A DNA stretch of 6,235 nt, taken from an uncultured Clostridia bacterium (lineage in GTDB: Bacteria; Bacillota; Clostridia; TANB77; CAG-508). The DNA lies in NCBI GenBank assembly GCA_947625565.1, contig CANQOU010000074.1, positions 1 through 6,235 of the forward strand. The letters are read 5' to 3'. This document shows positions 1-5,560 of this stretch, one piece after another; within the stretch, counting starts at the first letter, position 1, and the number at the start of each line of letters is the position of its first letter. The position numbers and the translations under genes are program-made. The notes under the pieces were generated by a model. It ran no database searches, was not told where the DNA came from, and worked only from the letters and a program-made list of their open reading frames with translations.

Positions 1-83
1 AATACTTCTCTACGATATTTTACTACAAGTACAAGATGATAATGTAACAAAAATACTGAATGTGCATTACTATTTAGTTTCAT
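1..83 (-). CDS. tnpA: IS200/IS605 Y1 transposase TnpA, N-terminal fragment (cut by window edge)
   Basis: The ATG at 83-81 opens a frame that stays open to the window edge, giving 27 residues that begin MKLNSNAHSVF and continue with YHLVLVVKYRR. This is the characteristic first strand of TnpA proteins of the IS200/IS605 family (single-strand HUH endonucleases of about 130-150 residues that cut and rejoin the element's ends through a tyrosine). The HUH motif and catalytic Tyr lie beyond the edge, so activity cannot be judged. A GGAAG ribosome site lies 8-12 nt upstream, inside a perfect short hairpin (85-99). The gene has its own promoter (121-149) and reads in the same direction as the HAD gene it interrupts. 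Confidence 0.88.
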   Translation of the reverse strand, partial: MKLNSNAHSVFLLHYHLVLVVKYRREV

Positions 84-84
84 A

Positions 85-99
85 AAGGAAATCTTCCTT
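85..99 (-). promoter_or_regulatory. Hairpin hiding the tnpA ribosome-binding site
   Basis: The tnpA leader has AAGGAA, a three-base loop GAT, then TTCCTT, a perfect 6-bp inverted repeat ending one base before the ATG. The left arm holds the only good Shine-Dalgarno sequence, so folding would mask it. Salmonella IS200 is known to keep transposase low with a leader hairpin that covers the ribosome site. Applying that here is inference from position and complementarity. Confidence 0.6.
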
Positions 100-120
100 G
101 TTATTTACTCGATTGAAAAC

Positions 121-149
121 ATAATAATACATTTTTTACAATATGTCAA
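121..149 (-). promoter_or_regulatory. tnpA promoter
   Basis: On the minus strand TTGACA (149-144) is followed after exactly 17 nt by TATTAT (126-121), a near-perfect sigma-A promoter. Transcription would start near 114, giving a leader of about 30 nt before the tnpA ATG at 83. It lies inside the element, between the end hairpin and tnpA. Confidence 0.75.
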
Positions 150-167
150 CATAAAAATTGCAATTCA

Positions 168-191
168 TCTCACTCCCTTAGAGGTAGGAGA
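168..191 (-). repeat. Subterminal imperfect hairpin of the IS200/IS605 left end
   Basis: On the minus strand TCTCCTACC (191-183) pairs with GGGAGTGAGA (177-168) around the loop TCTAA, giving nine pairs with one mismatch and one bulged T. IS200/IS605 transposases recognise imperfect hairpins of this size near each end as single-stranded DNA. The loop also supplies the stop codon (180-178) that ends the disrupted HAD reading frame. Confidence 0.65.
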
Positions 192-584
192 CTTCTTGCC
201 TAGATAAGTTAAAATGTGATACCATTCTATCTAGAATTCTTTTTGGCTTGCTAGAAGCTACGGCCATGTAAAAGCCCTGCTTTTTAAAATTATCTATTGT
301 ATTTTTTACATTATCAAAAAGAACGGTTGTGTCCATAAAGTGTCCTTCATTGATATAATATTTTTTATAATAGTTTTCATATCCTTCTGACAAATATTTT
401 TTATCCTCTGGTAATATATTTTTAAACATTGCACTTAATGGAAGTCCTGCTAATTTTTGAAATTCTTTTTTTGTTATTTCAAAACCAGCATTTTCTTTTA
501 ATATGTGATTAAATGATAAAAAAACATCTCTCTCACTATCCCATAGTGTACCATCTACATCAAATATAAGTAATTTTTTTCCAT
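178..584 (-). pseudogene. HAD-superfamily hydrolase (phosphoglycolate-phosphatase-like), broken at both ends
   Basis: The reading frame from 573 to 178 encodes a HAD phosphatase. It has motif I DVDGTLWDS at its very start (nucleophile and acid/base Asp), a helical cap region, and motif II in VASSKPKRI, then HFNLS. The following residues, RQEVSYL and the stop, come from the insertion element. Motifs III and IV (the Lys and the metal-binding acids) and the rest of the core are missing: about 130 residues remain of the usual 210-220. At the other end, the ATG at 584-582 has an ideal AAGGAGG site (597-591) six bases upstream but reads into a TAG after nine codons. It joins the HAD frame only if the A run at 580-574 has eight bases instead of seven. 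The HAD frame itself has no ATG, GTG or TTG between the ribosome site and motif I. Substrate unknown. A full enzyme seems impossible from this copy unless the 3' part lies beyond the element. Confidence 0.82.
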
Positions 585-590
585 TCTTTG

Positions 591-597
591 CCTCCTT
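591..597 (-). promoter_or_regulatory. Ribosome-binding site of the HAD gene (shows the intended start)
   Basis: AAGGAGG on the minus strand is spaced six bases from the ATG at 584-582. This near-ideal site argues that the ATG is the ancestral start and that the frame break in the following A run is a true deletion or a sequencing error, since an internal start at 429 would leave out the catalytic Asp motif. Confidence 0.7.
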
Positions 598-600
598 ATT

Positions 601-636
601 ATATATAAAAAAGTTACTAAATTTATAGTAACTTTT
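601..636 (-). terminator. Rho-independent terminator of the sortase gene
   Basis: On the minus strand AAAAGTTACTA (636-626) and TAGTAACTTTT (619-609) form a perfect 11-bp stem with a 6-nt loop, and the T run continues to six. The stem begins inside the sortase stop codon. It separates the sortase unit from the HAD gene, whose ribosome site starts only 12 nt further on. Confidence 0.75.
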
Positions 637-1381
637 ATTTAGCTTCCTCTGCTTTCACAATAACTCGTTTTTTACTATCATTTGTACAAGTAATTAATGT
701 AACTTCTCTTTTTCCATTTGCTACTTGATCCAAACAACTAGTATCCTCTGGTACTACTTCATACATATTGTATATCCTATATTCAATAGTTTTTCCTGTC
801 AAATCTGTGATAGTAAATGTATCTCCTATCTGCAATGTTGGAACTTTACTGAAAAATTTTGTATTTCTATAATTATGTCCAACTACACAAAAATTTCCTC
901 TTTTATTTGGTTCTGGTCCTTCTAGCTTACAAGGTGATTTCTTTAACAATTCTTCTGTTTCTTTTTCTGAACCAGTTTCACCTTCTATTATTGAATAGTT
1001 AACATCTATTTTAGGAATGCTTATAGTTGCAATCGTATAATATGTATAACCACTTTCTGTTGTATATTTATCTGCCTGTGGTGTTTCATTTTCTTTACTT
1101 GTTAATGCCTCAACATTCAAGTCCTCTTGAGAATTATTTAAAACTACAACTAATATATCACTTTTTGCTTGTTTTTGTTCTTCTATTGATTTATTTACAT
1201 CACTTAAAATTTGTTGTGATGCTTCTTCACTTTTATTTCTATCATATTCAGCATAAATGCACAAAGAAGCAAGAACTATCAATAAAAATACTGATAGTAT
1301 AAAATGAAATTTATAAACCTTTTTTTTACGCTTTAATTCAGGTGTTACATAGAATTTTTTGTTTATTAAAATCTGATTCAT
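635..1381 (-). CDS. Sortase, membrane-anchored transpeptidase
   Basis: 248 residues. A basic N-terminus (residues 8-24) precedes one membrane segment (about 25-44), then a charged stalk of about 60 residues, then the sortase beta-barrel beginning near ISIPKIDVNYSIIEG (120-134). All three catalytic residues are present: His169 in VVGHNYRN, Cys232 in TLITC and Arg239 in KKRVIV. Sortases cut a C-terminal sorting signal on secreted proteins and join them to peptidoglycan or pilin outside the membrane. The start is supported by AAGGAG six bases upstream of the ATG. The gene lies 62 nt downstream of rsmA but has its own extended -10 promoter and its own terminator. No sorting-signal protein or pilin is in the window, so the substrate is unknown. 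The class is uncertain. The TLxTC motif fits several, and the compact GHNYRN...FF...GD pattern recalls clostridial class D-like enzymes. Confidence 0.9.
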   Translation of the reverse strand: MNQILINKKFYVTPELKRKKKVYKFHFILSVFLLIVLASLCIYAEYDRNKSEEASQQILSDVNKSIEEQKQAKSDILVVVLNNSQEDLNVEALTSKENETPQADKYTTESGYTYYTIATISIPKIDVNYSIIEGETGSEKETEELLKKSPCKLEGPEPNKRGNFCVVGHNYRNTKFFSKVPTLQIGDTFTITDLTGKTIEYRIYNMYEVVPEDTSCLDQVANGKREVTLITCTNDSKKRVIVKAEEAK

Positions 1382-1410
1382 ATCATTCTCCTTGTTCTTA
1401 TCTACACTTA

Positions 1411-1439
1411 ATTATATCACATTGAAAATGTTTTTGAAA
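1411..1439 (-). promoter_or_regulatory. Sortase promoter (extended -10)
   Basis: On the minus strand TGATATAAT (1419-1411) is an exact extended -10 element (TG, one base, TATAAT). The matching -35 position 17 nt upstream reads TTTCAA (1439-1434), which is weak, as is usual with an extended -10. Transcription would start near 1404, giving a leader of about 22 nt. The promoter sits in the 62-nt gap after rsmA, where I see no terminator, so some read-through from rsmA is likely. Confidence 0.55.
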
Positions 1440-1443
1440 GAGG

Positions 1444-2301
1444 TTAATTTAGTTTTTCTGTAATTTCAGCAAATTTCTCTAATGTAAGTTCTTCAGCTCT
1501 TACATTTTCTTCTGATTCTAAACTTTTTAATATTTCTATTCCTTGTTCTTTACTTTGGAATATATTAGTATTAGTTAATGCATTTAGTAATGTTTTTCTT
1601 CTTTGTGTAAATGCATTTTTTATTATTTTAAACATTAGTCTTTCATTTGAAACATTTACTTTCGGGCTTTTTCTTATTTTAAATTGAATAACTTTTGAAG
1701 TTACTTCTGGCGCTGGAAAAAAAGCCTCTTTTTCTACCTCTAGTATCTCTTTTGCTTCTGAGTAATAGTATACACTATATGTTATTGCTCCTGCATTTTT
1801 CTGTCCTGGAATTGCAATTAGTCTATCTGCTACTTCTTTTTGTACCATAACAGTTATTGTATCTAAGTCTAATTTTTCTTCTAATATTTTCATAATAATT
1901 GGAGTTGTAATATAGTAAGGAAGGTTTGCAACAATTTTTGCTTGTTTTATTTTTCCCTTCTTTTTTTCTTCTTTAATTATATTTTTTAAGTCTACTTTTA
2001 ATACATCTTCATGTATAAGCTCAAAATTTTTATATAGTTTAAATCTGTCTTGCAATATATTTATCATATTATTATCTAATTCGATGCAAATTACTTTAGA
2101 TGCTTTCTCTAGTAATTCTTTTGTTAAAGTTCCTAATCCTGGACCTATTTCAATTACTAAATCCTCATTAGATATTTGACTATTTTTTATAATCTCTTGT
2201 ACAGTTGTATCACTAATTAAAAAATTCTGTCCAAGTTTTTTATTTGCCCTAATATGATATTTATTCATAATAAATTTGGTTTCTTCTAGAATTGTTTGCA
2301 T
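1444..2301 (-). CDS. rsmA: 16S rRNA (adenine1518-N6/adenine1519-N6)-dimethyltransferase RsmA (KsgA)
   Basis: Dimethylates the two adjacent adenines in the 3' terminal helix 45 loop of 16S rRNA, using S-adenosylmethionine, late in small-subunit assembly. Motifs are clear, numbered from the chosen ATG. HIRANKKLGQNFL (16-28) is the family N-terminus. EIGPGLGTLT (51-60) is the SAM-binding loop, and the acidic IELD (73-76) follows. NLPYY (126-130) is motif IV, holding the adenine to be methylated. FFPAPEV (194-200) and AFTQRRKTL (230-238) belong to the C-terminal part. The 285-residue length is normal. I chose the ATG at 2301 because AGGTG lies eight bases upstream. The GTG at 2310, which would add three residues, is itself part of that ribosome site. 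The gene reads away from the penicillin-binding protein gene. Confidence 0.96.
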   Translation of the reverse strand: MQTILEETKFIMNKYHIRANKKLGQNFLISDTTVQEIIKNSQISNEDLVIEIGPGLGTLTKELLEKASKVICIELDNNMINILQDRFKLYKNFELIHEDVLKVDLKNIIKEEKKKGKIKQAKIVANLPYYITTPIIMKILEEKLDLDTITVMVQKEVADRLIAIPGQKNAGAITYSVYYYSEAKEILEVEKEAFFPAPEVTSKVIQFKIRKSPKVNVSNERLMFKIIKNAFTQRRKTLLNALTNTNIFQSKEQGIEILKSLESEENVRAEELTLEKFAEITEKLN

Positions 2302-2317
2302 TTTTATCACCTTTCTT

Positions 2318-2346
2318 ATTATACCATATGCTTATGTTTCTGGCAA
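2318..2346 (-). promoter_or_regulatory. rsmA promoter with very short leader
   Basis: On the minus strand TTGCCA (2346-2341), a 17-nt spacer and a perfect TATAAT (2323-2318) form a strong sigma-A promoter. Transcription would begin near 2311, only about ten bases before the rsmA ATG at 2301, so the ribosome site AGGTG would be at or near the 5' end of the messenger. Confidence 0.7.
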
Positions 2347-2384
2347 TCCTAAAAATTTACATTGTAACTTTTTATGGTTTTTTA

Positions 2385-2427
2385 ATAAAATAATTGCTTT
2401 TTAAAATCGTTTGTTATAAAATAATTG
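2385..2427 (+). repeat. 12-nt direct repeat in the penicillin-binding protein promoter region
   Basis: ATAAAATAATTG occurs at 2385-2396 and again, identically, at 2416-2427. The copies are 31 bp apart, about three helical turns. Each contains a TAAAAT that can serve as a -10: TTGTAA at 2362-2367 lies 18 nt before the first, and TTGCTT at 2394-2399 lies 17 nt before the second. They may be tandem promoters, binding sites, or chance similarity in AT-rich DNA. Confidence 0.4.
2394..2422 (+). promoter_or_regulatory. Likely promoter of the penicillin-binding protein gene
   Basis: TTGCTT (2394-2399), 17 nt, then TAAAAT (2417-2422). Start of transcription near 2429 would give a leader of about 27 nt, which contains the ribosome site AGTGGTG (2444-2450) five bases before the ATG. 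Each hexamer departs from consensus, so strength is uncertain. A sporulation sigma factor promoter cannot be excluded by eye. Confidence 0.45.
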
Positions 2428-2455
2428 TAAGATTTAACAAAAGAGTGGTGAAAAA

Positions 2456-4711
2456 ATGGAAAAGAATCATAAAAATAAAAAAATAGTTAAAATGAATTCT
2501 TCATTTACTTCACAAAATTTTATTCATACAAAAACTTTAAATGTAATGCGTGTAGTAATTATCTTAATTTTACTTCTACTGATAGTAAGGTTAGGATTTA
2601 TTCAATTTGTTGATGGTACTTATTTAAAAGAAAAAGCTTATTCTCAACAAACTATAAATCAAATAATTAGTCCAAAACGTGGTAATATATATGATTCTAC
2701 TGGTACTAAGGTTTTAGCGAGTAGCATTCCTGTTGATACTGTAACAATAAATCCATTAAAATTTAAAAAAGATTCTGATGAAGAAACTGTAGCTCTTAAA
2801 GAAAAAGTTGCAAAAGGATTATCTGATATTTTTACTCTAGATTACAATGAAGTTCTAGAAAAAGTTAATAGTTCTTCTTCAGTAGAAACAATTGTTAGAA
2901 AAGTTGAACAAGATAAAATTGAAACTTTAAAAGCTTGGATGAAAGAAAATGAAATTAAAGTTGGAATTAACATTGACGAGGATACAAAAAGATATTATCC
3001 ATACAACAACTTTTTATCAAATACTTTAGGCTTCTGTGGAACCGAAAATAATGGACTTGTTGGAATTGAATCAACATACAATTCAGTATTGCAAGGAACT
3101 CCAGGGAAAATTGTAAGTTCAAAAGGAAGTGACCAATCAGAAATTCCTAATGCAGAGGAAACTTATATTCCTGCTGAAAATGGAAGTGATATAACTTTAA
3201 CAATAGACTACAATATTCAATCTACTGTAGAAAAATTTTTATCACAAGCTTGTACAAGTTTAAATCCTAAAAATGGTGGTACAGCAATTGTTATGGACCC
3301 TAAGACAGGAAAAATTTTAGCTATGGCTACTTATCCAGATTATAATTTGAATGCATATTCTACACCTAATCAAAGTTTAGCTACTACATACGAACAATTA
3401 TCTGATGAAGAACAAAACAATGCACTTCACTCTATGTGGAAAAATAGATGTGTATCTGATTTATATGAGCCAGGTTCTGTTTTTAAGCTTATTACTGCTT
3501 CTGTTGCTCTTGAAGAAGGTATTACAACACCAGATGTTAAAAATGATTTCTATTGTAAGGGATTTGAACAAGTTGCAAATTATAAAATAAACTGTTGGAC
3601 TACAGGACATATGGGATATTTATCCCTTCGTAAAGCTTTAGAGAATTCTTGCAATCCTTCTTTAATGCAATTAGGAAAAAGAATAGGAGTTAAAACTTTA
3701 TATAAATATTATCGTGCATATGGATTGTTTGAAAAAACTGGCAGTAACTTATATGGTGAATCAGATTCACTATTTACAAAAGAATCTTCTGTAGGAGATG
3801 TTGAACTTGCTACTATGTCATTTGGTCAAAGATTAAATATTACACCTTTGCAAATGATTACAGCTGTATCTGCCATAGCAAATGATGGAATTTTAATGAA
3901 GCCTATGATAGTAGATAAAATTACAAATACAGATACAGGTGCTGTTACAACTGTAGAACCTACTGTTGTCAGGGAAGTGCTTTCAAAAAGTACAGCTGAT
4001 ACAATGAAGGAATTGATGCAATCTGTTGTTGAACATGGTTCTGGTTATCGTGCTGCAGTTTCAGGATATACCGTTGGTGGTAAAACAGGCACTTCTGAGC
4101 CAGTTGAAGGAAAAGAATCTGAAGGATATGTTGCTTCATTTTGTGGTATTTCTCCTGTCGAAGATACCCAAGTAGTTGCTTTAGTATGTTTTTATGGTGT
4201 TGCTAAAGGTCAACAAGGTGGTGTTGTTGCAGCTCCGGTTGTTTCACAAATGTTAACAGAAATTTTACCATATTTAAATGTCCCTGCTGATGTTACTGAA
4301 ACAAATAATTCTACAAAATTAACAACATTACCTGATATAAGAAATAAAACTTTTGCTGAAGCAGAAAAGGTTTTAAAAGCAAATGGATTTAATGTTAAAA
4401 GTGTTACAGGACAAGACAAAAATTCTACTATTGTATCTGACCAAGTACCAAAGCCTGGTGTTTCACTTGCAAAAGATTCTATAATTATTCTCTATGATAA
4501 TACAAATCAAGCAAGAACATCAGTAACTGTACCAGACTTAAGTTATAAATCAGCTTCACAAGCAATAAGCACTCTTCACTCTCTAAATTTAAATGCATCT
4601 ATTGATGGTGCAGGTGTTGTAGTTTCACAAGACCCACCTTTAAATTCTAAAGTAGAAGAAGGTACAATTATAAATATTTCATTAAAGAAAAATTCTAGTG
4701 TTACTCACTAA
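2456..4711 (+). CDS. Class B penicillin-binding protein with two PASTA domains (PBP2/SpoVD type)
   Basis: 751 residues, a DD-transpeptidase that crosslinks peptidoglycan outside the membrane. A basic cytoplasmic tail precedes one membrane anchor (about 31-49). The dimerisation domain starts at SPKRGNIYDSTG (72-83). The transpeptidase domain has all active-site motifs: SVFK (catalytic Ser341, Lys344), SCN (398-400) and KTG (543-545). Two PASTA domains follow, about 623-682 and 690-745, each with the usual Pro-Asp start and a Gly/Pro-rich end. Cys380 and Cys399 lie 39 and 58 residues after the active serine, 19 apart. From memory this matches the redox-controlled pair of B. subtilis SpoVD (Cys332 and Cys351 after Ser294), so a spore-cortex role is possible. 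SpoVD of B. subtilis has one PASTA domain, whereas division PBPs often have two, so the vegetative septal enzyme is the alternative. Its neighbours are not the usual mra/mur cell-division genes, so context does not decide. Ends at a strong terminator. Confidence 0.94.
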   Translation: MEKNHKNKKIVKMNSSFTSQNFIHTKTLNVMRVVIILILLLLIVRLGFIQFVDGTYLKEKAYSQQTINQIISPKRGNIYDSTGTKVLASSIPVDTVTINPLKFKKDSDEETVALKEKVAKGLSDIFTLDYNEVLEKVNSSSSVETIVRKVEQDKIETLKAWMKENEIKVGINIDEDTKRYYPYNNFLSNTLGFCGTENNGLVGIESTYNSVLQGTPGKIVSSKGSDQSEIPNAEETYIPAENGSDITLTIDYNIQSTVEKFLSQACTSLNPKNGGTAIVMDPKTGKILAMATYPDYNLNAYSTPNQSLATTYEQLSDEEQNNALHSMWKNRCVSDLYEPGSVFKLITASVALEEGITTPDVKNDFYCKGFEQVANYKINCWTTGHMGYLSLRKALENSCNPSLMQLGKRIGVKTLYKYYRAYGLFEKTGSNLYGESDSLFTKESSVGDVELATMSFGQRLNITPLQMITAVSAIANDGILMKPMIVDKITNTDTGAVTTVEPTVVREVLSKSTADTMKELMQSVVEHGSGYRAAVSGYTVGGKTGTSEPVEGKESEGYVASFCGISPVEDTQVVALVCFYGVAKGQQGGVVAAPVVSQMLTEILPYLNVPADVTETNNSTKLTTLPDIRNKTFAEAEKVLKANGFNVKSVTGQDKNSTIVSDQVPKPGVSLAKDSIIILYDNTNQARTSVTVPDLSYKSASQAISTLHSLNLNASIDGAGVVVSQDPPLNSKVEEGTIINISLKKNSSVTH

Positions 4712-4719
4712 TAATTTTT

Positions 4720-4757
4720 AAAAGAGGACTTTTAGATTTAAGTCCTCTTTTACTTTT
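4720..4757 (+). terminator. Rho-independent terminator of the penicillin-binding protein gene, possibly bidirectional
   Basis: AAAAGAGGACTT (4720-4731) and AAGTCCTCTTTT (4740-4751) form a perfect 12-bp stem with an 8-nt loop, starting nine bases after the stop codon. T-rich sequence follows rightward. Read leftward it also ends in TTTT, so it may stop transcripts of the convergent Rpn-family gene, though with a shorter T run. Confidence 0.85.
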
Positions 4758-4774
4758 TTCTTTTCCTTTTTATT

Positions 4775-5413
4775 TTAAATTGTTTCATTGTTCCAATATT
4801 CGTGCACTAATTCATTTAACTTTTTTATATACATATTTTTACTAATAATTTCATTTATCAATTTTTGGTTTTCTCCTTTTATATAACCTATCCATTGCTC
4901 TGCCTTTGTTAAATTATTTAAGTCTGATACCTTGAATTTTGGCAATTCAATCATATGAGCCTCTGCCTCTTCTTCTCTAAAATCAATACTTTTAAATTTA
5001 TTTAAGATAGCAATTTCATGGTAATCAGAACTTTTATATTGGTAAGGAAAATCCATAAAATTTATAGTAATTGTTTTACTTATTTTTCTTTCATCATCAT
5101 AAAAAATTTGATTTGAATGTACATATAGATAATATAGTGCAATTTTAGTTTGTATATGTTTTCCATCTAAAAATTGTATGCCAACATTATAATCTTGAAG
5201 TTCATCAGTTTTTATACGTACATCAACTACGCCAAAATTTTCTTCTCTTGGTAAATATTTTTCATTCTTTTTTACATATGGATTTATTAAAATTTCTTTT
5301 ATTTTAATTTCTAAAATCGCTTCAATTAAGTCTTTTATAATGTCAGCTCGTTCTTCTGTATTTAAAATTCTCCTCAATATATAATTTCTATTGCAATACA
5401 AATATTGATTCAT
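4775..5413 (-). CDS. Rpn/PD-(D/E)XK_2 family protein, catalytic Glu replaced by Gly
   Basis: 212 residues, recognised as the Rpn family (PF12784 type, often labelled PD-(D/E)XK nuclease family transposase). Rpn proteins in E. coli are DNA endonucleases that stimulate recA-independent recombination. Visible features are the N-terminal helix NYILRRILN...DIIKDLIEAIL (10-34), the core strand with Asp64 in GVVDVRIK, the second core strand YNVGIQF (75-81), the helix KIALYYLYVHSNQI (90-103), TITINFMDFPY (114-124) and the family's ELPKF (156-160) near the end. The second strand normally reads ExQ. Here Gly78 stands where Glu is expected, with Gln80 kept, so nuclease activity is doubtful. The protein is shorter than many members (250-300) but has a natural-looking C-terminal helix. 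The start is uncertain. The ATG at 5413 has a stop codon two codons upstream in frame, but the strong AGGAGG lies 19 bases away. The gene converges on the penicillin-binding protein gene and stands alone behind a strong promoter. Confidence 0.75.
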   Translation of the reverse strand: MNQYLYCNRNYILRRILNTEERADIIKDLIEAILEIKIKEILINPYVKKNEKYLPREENFGVVDVRIKTDELQDYNVGIQFLDGKHIQTKIALYYLYVHSNQIFYDDERKISKTITINFMDFPYQYKSSDYHEIAILNKFKSIDFREEEAEAHMIELPKFKVSDLNNLTKAEQWIGYIKGENQKLINEIISKNMYIKKLNELVHEYWNNETI

Positions 5414-5430
5414 TTCTTATCTCTATTTAG

Positions 5431-5438
5431 TTCCTCCT
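5431..5438 (-). promoter_or_regulatory. Displaced Shine-Dalgarno sequence before the Rpn-family gene
   Basis: AAAGGAGG on the minus strand is the only strong ribosome site in the leader, yet it ends about 18-19 bases before the ATG at 5413 (normal is 5-9). No ATG, GTG or TTG lies at normal distance from it in any frame. AGAG nearer the ATG is a weak alternative. Translation may be poor, or the start region altered. Confidence 0.5.
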
Positions 5439-5509
5439 TTCCTTATATATTCTTTTTCTTCAGTTGGCCTTGGATTTTTTTCGATTTAAATTTTGGAATG
5501 AAATTTTAA

Positions 5510-5525
5510 AAGAATTATAATTCTT
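5510..5525. repeat. 16-bp perfect palindrome at the transcript start of the Rpn-family gene
   Basis: AAGAATTATAATTCTT reads the same on both strands and begins six bases past the -10 element, covering the expected first transcribed bases. That position suits a repressor operator. It is composed only of A and T apart from one G/C pair per half, so chance is a real alternative. Confidence 0.45.
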
Positions 5526-5531
5526 ATTCTG

Positions 5532-5560
5532 AGTATAAATTCTTTTTTTCGATTTGTCAA
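5532..5560 (-). promoter_or_regulatory. Strong promoter of the Rpn-family gene
   Basis: On the minus strand TTGACA (5560-5555), 17 nt, TATACT (5537-5532): perfect -35 and 5/6 -10 with ideal spacing. Transcription from about 5525 gives a leader of roughly 112 nt before the ATG at 5413. Confidence 0.75.

Larger units (their letters stand above)
1..205 (-). mobile_element. IS200/IS605-family element, left end (partial)
   Basis: The stretch read leftward has the parts expected at the left end of an IS200/IS605 element: a subterminal imperfect hairpin (168-191), a promoter (121-149), a short leader and the start of a Y1 transposase (tnpA, from 83). The element runs off the left edge, so its right end and any tnpB are not visible. 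The inner boundary is inferred. HAD-phosphatase homology on the same strand fades at about 200-210, and a TTAT tetranucleotide (204-207 on the minus strand) lies about 12 nt before the hairpin, a layout similar to the cleavage sites of this family. These elements make no target duplication and have no terminal inverted repeats, so the edge is only known to within about 10 bases. Confidence 0.8.

Noticed and set aside
178..429. Taking the ATG at 429 as the start of an 83-residue protein
   Set aside because: The same frame continues upstream to 573 with the HAD catalytic motif DVDGTLW, and the ribosome site is at 591-597.
725..925. Open frame on the plus strand
   Set aside because: It is antisense to the sortase gene, has no recognisable domain and is rich in residues expected from complementing AT-rich coding DNA.
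1027..1302. Leu/Tyr/His-rich plus-strand open frame resembling a membrane protein
   Set aside because: Antisense to the sortase stalk and membrane-anchor region; the hydrophobic bias comes from complementing Lys/Glu/Asn codons.
2302..2310. GTG at 2310 as rsmA start
   Set aside because: The GTG is part of the AGGTG ribosome site for the ATG at 2301 and has no good site of its own.
3405..3590. Out-of-frame plus-strand open frame inside the penicillin-binding protein gene
   Set aside because: The overlapping frame contains the catalytic SVFK motif and is clearly the real one; the Leu run is a frame shadow.
4210..4419. Minus-strand open frame opposite the first PASTA domain
   Set aside because: Antisense shadow with no ribosome site or family resemblance.
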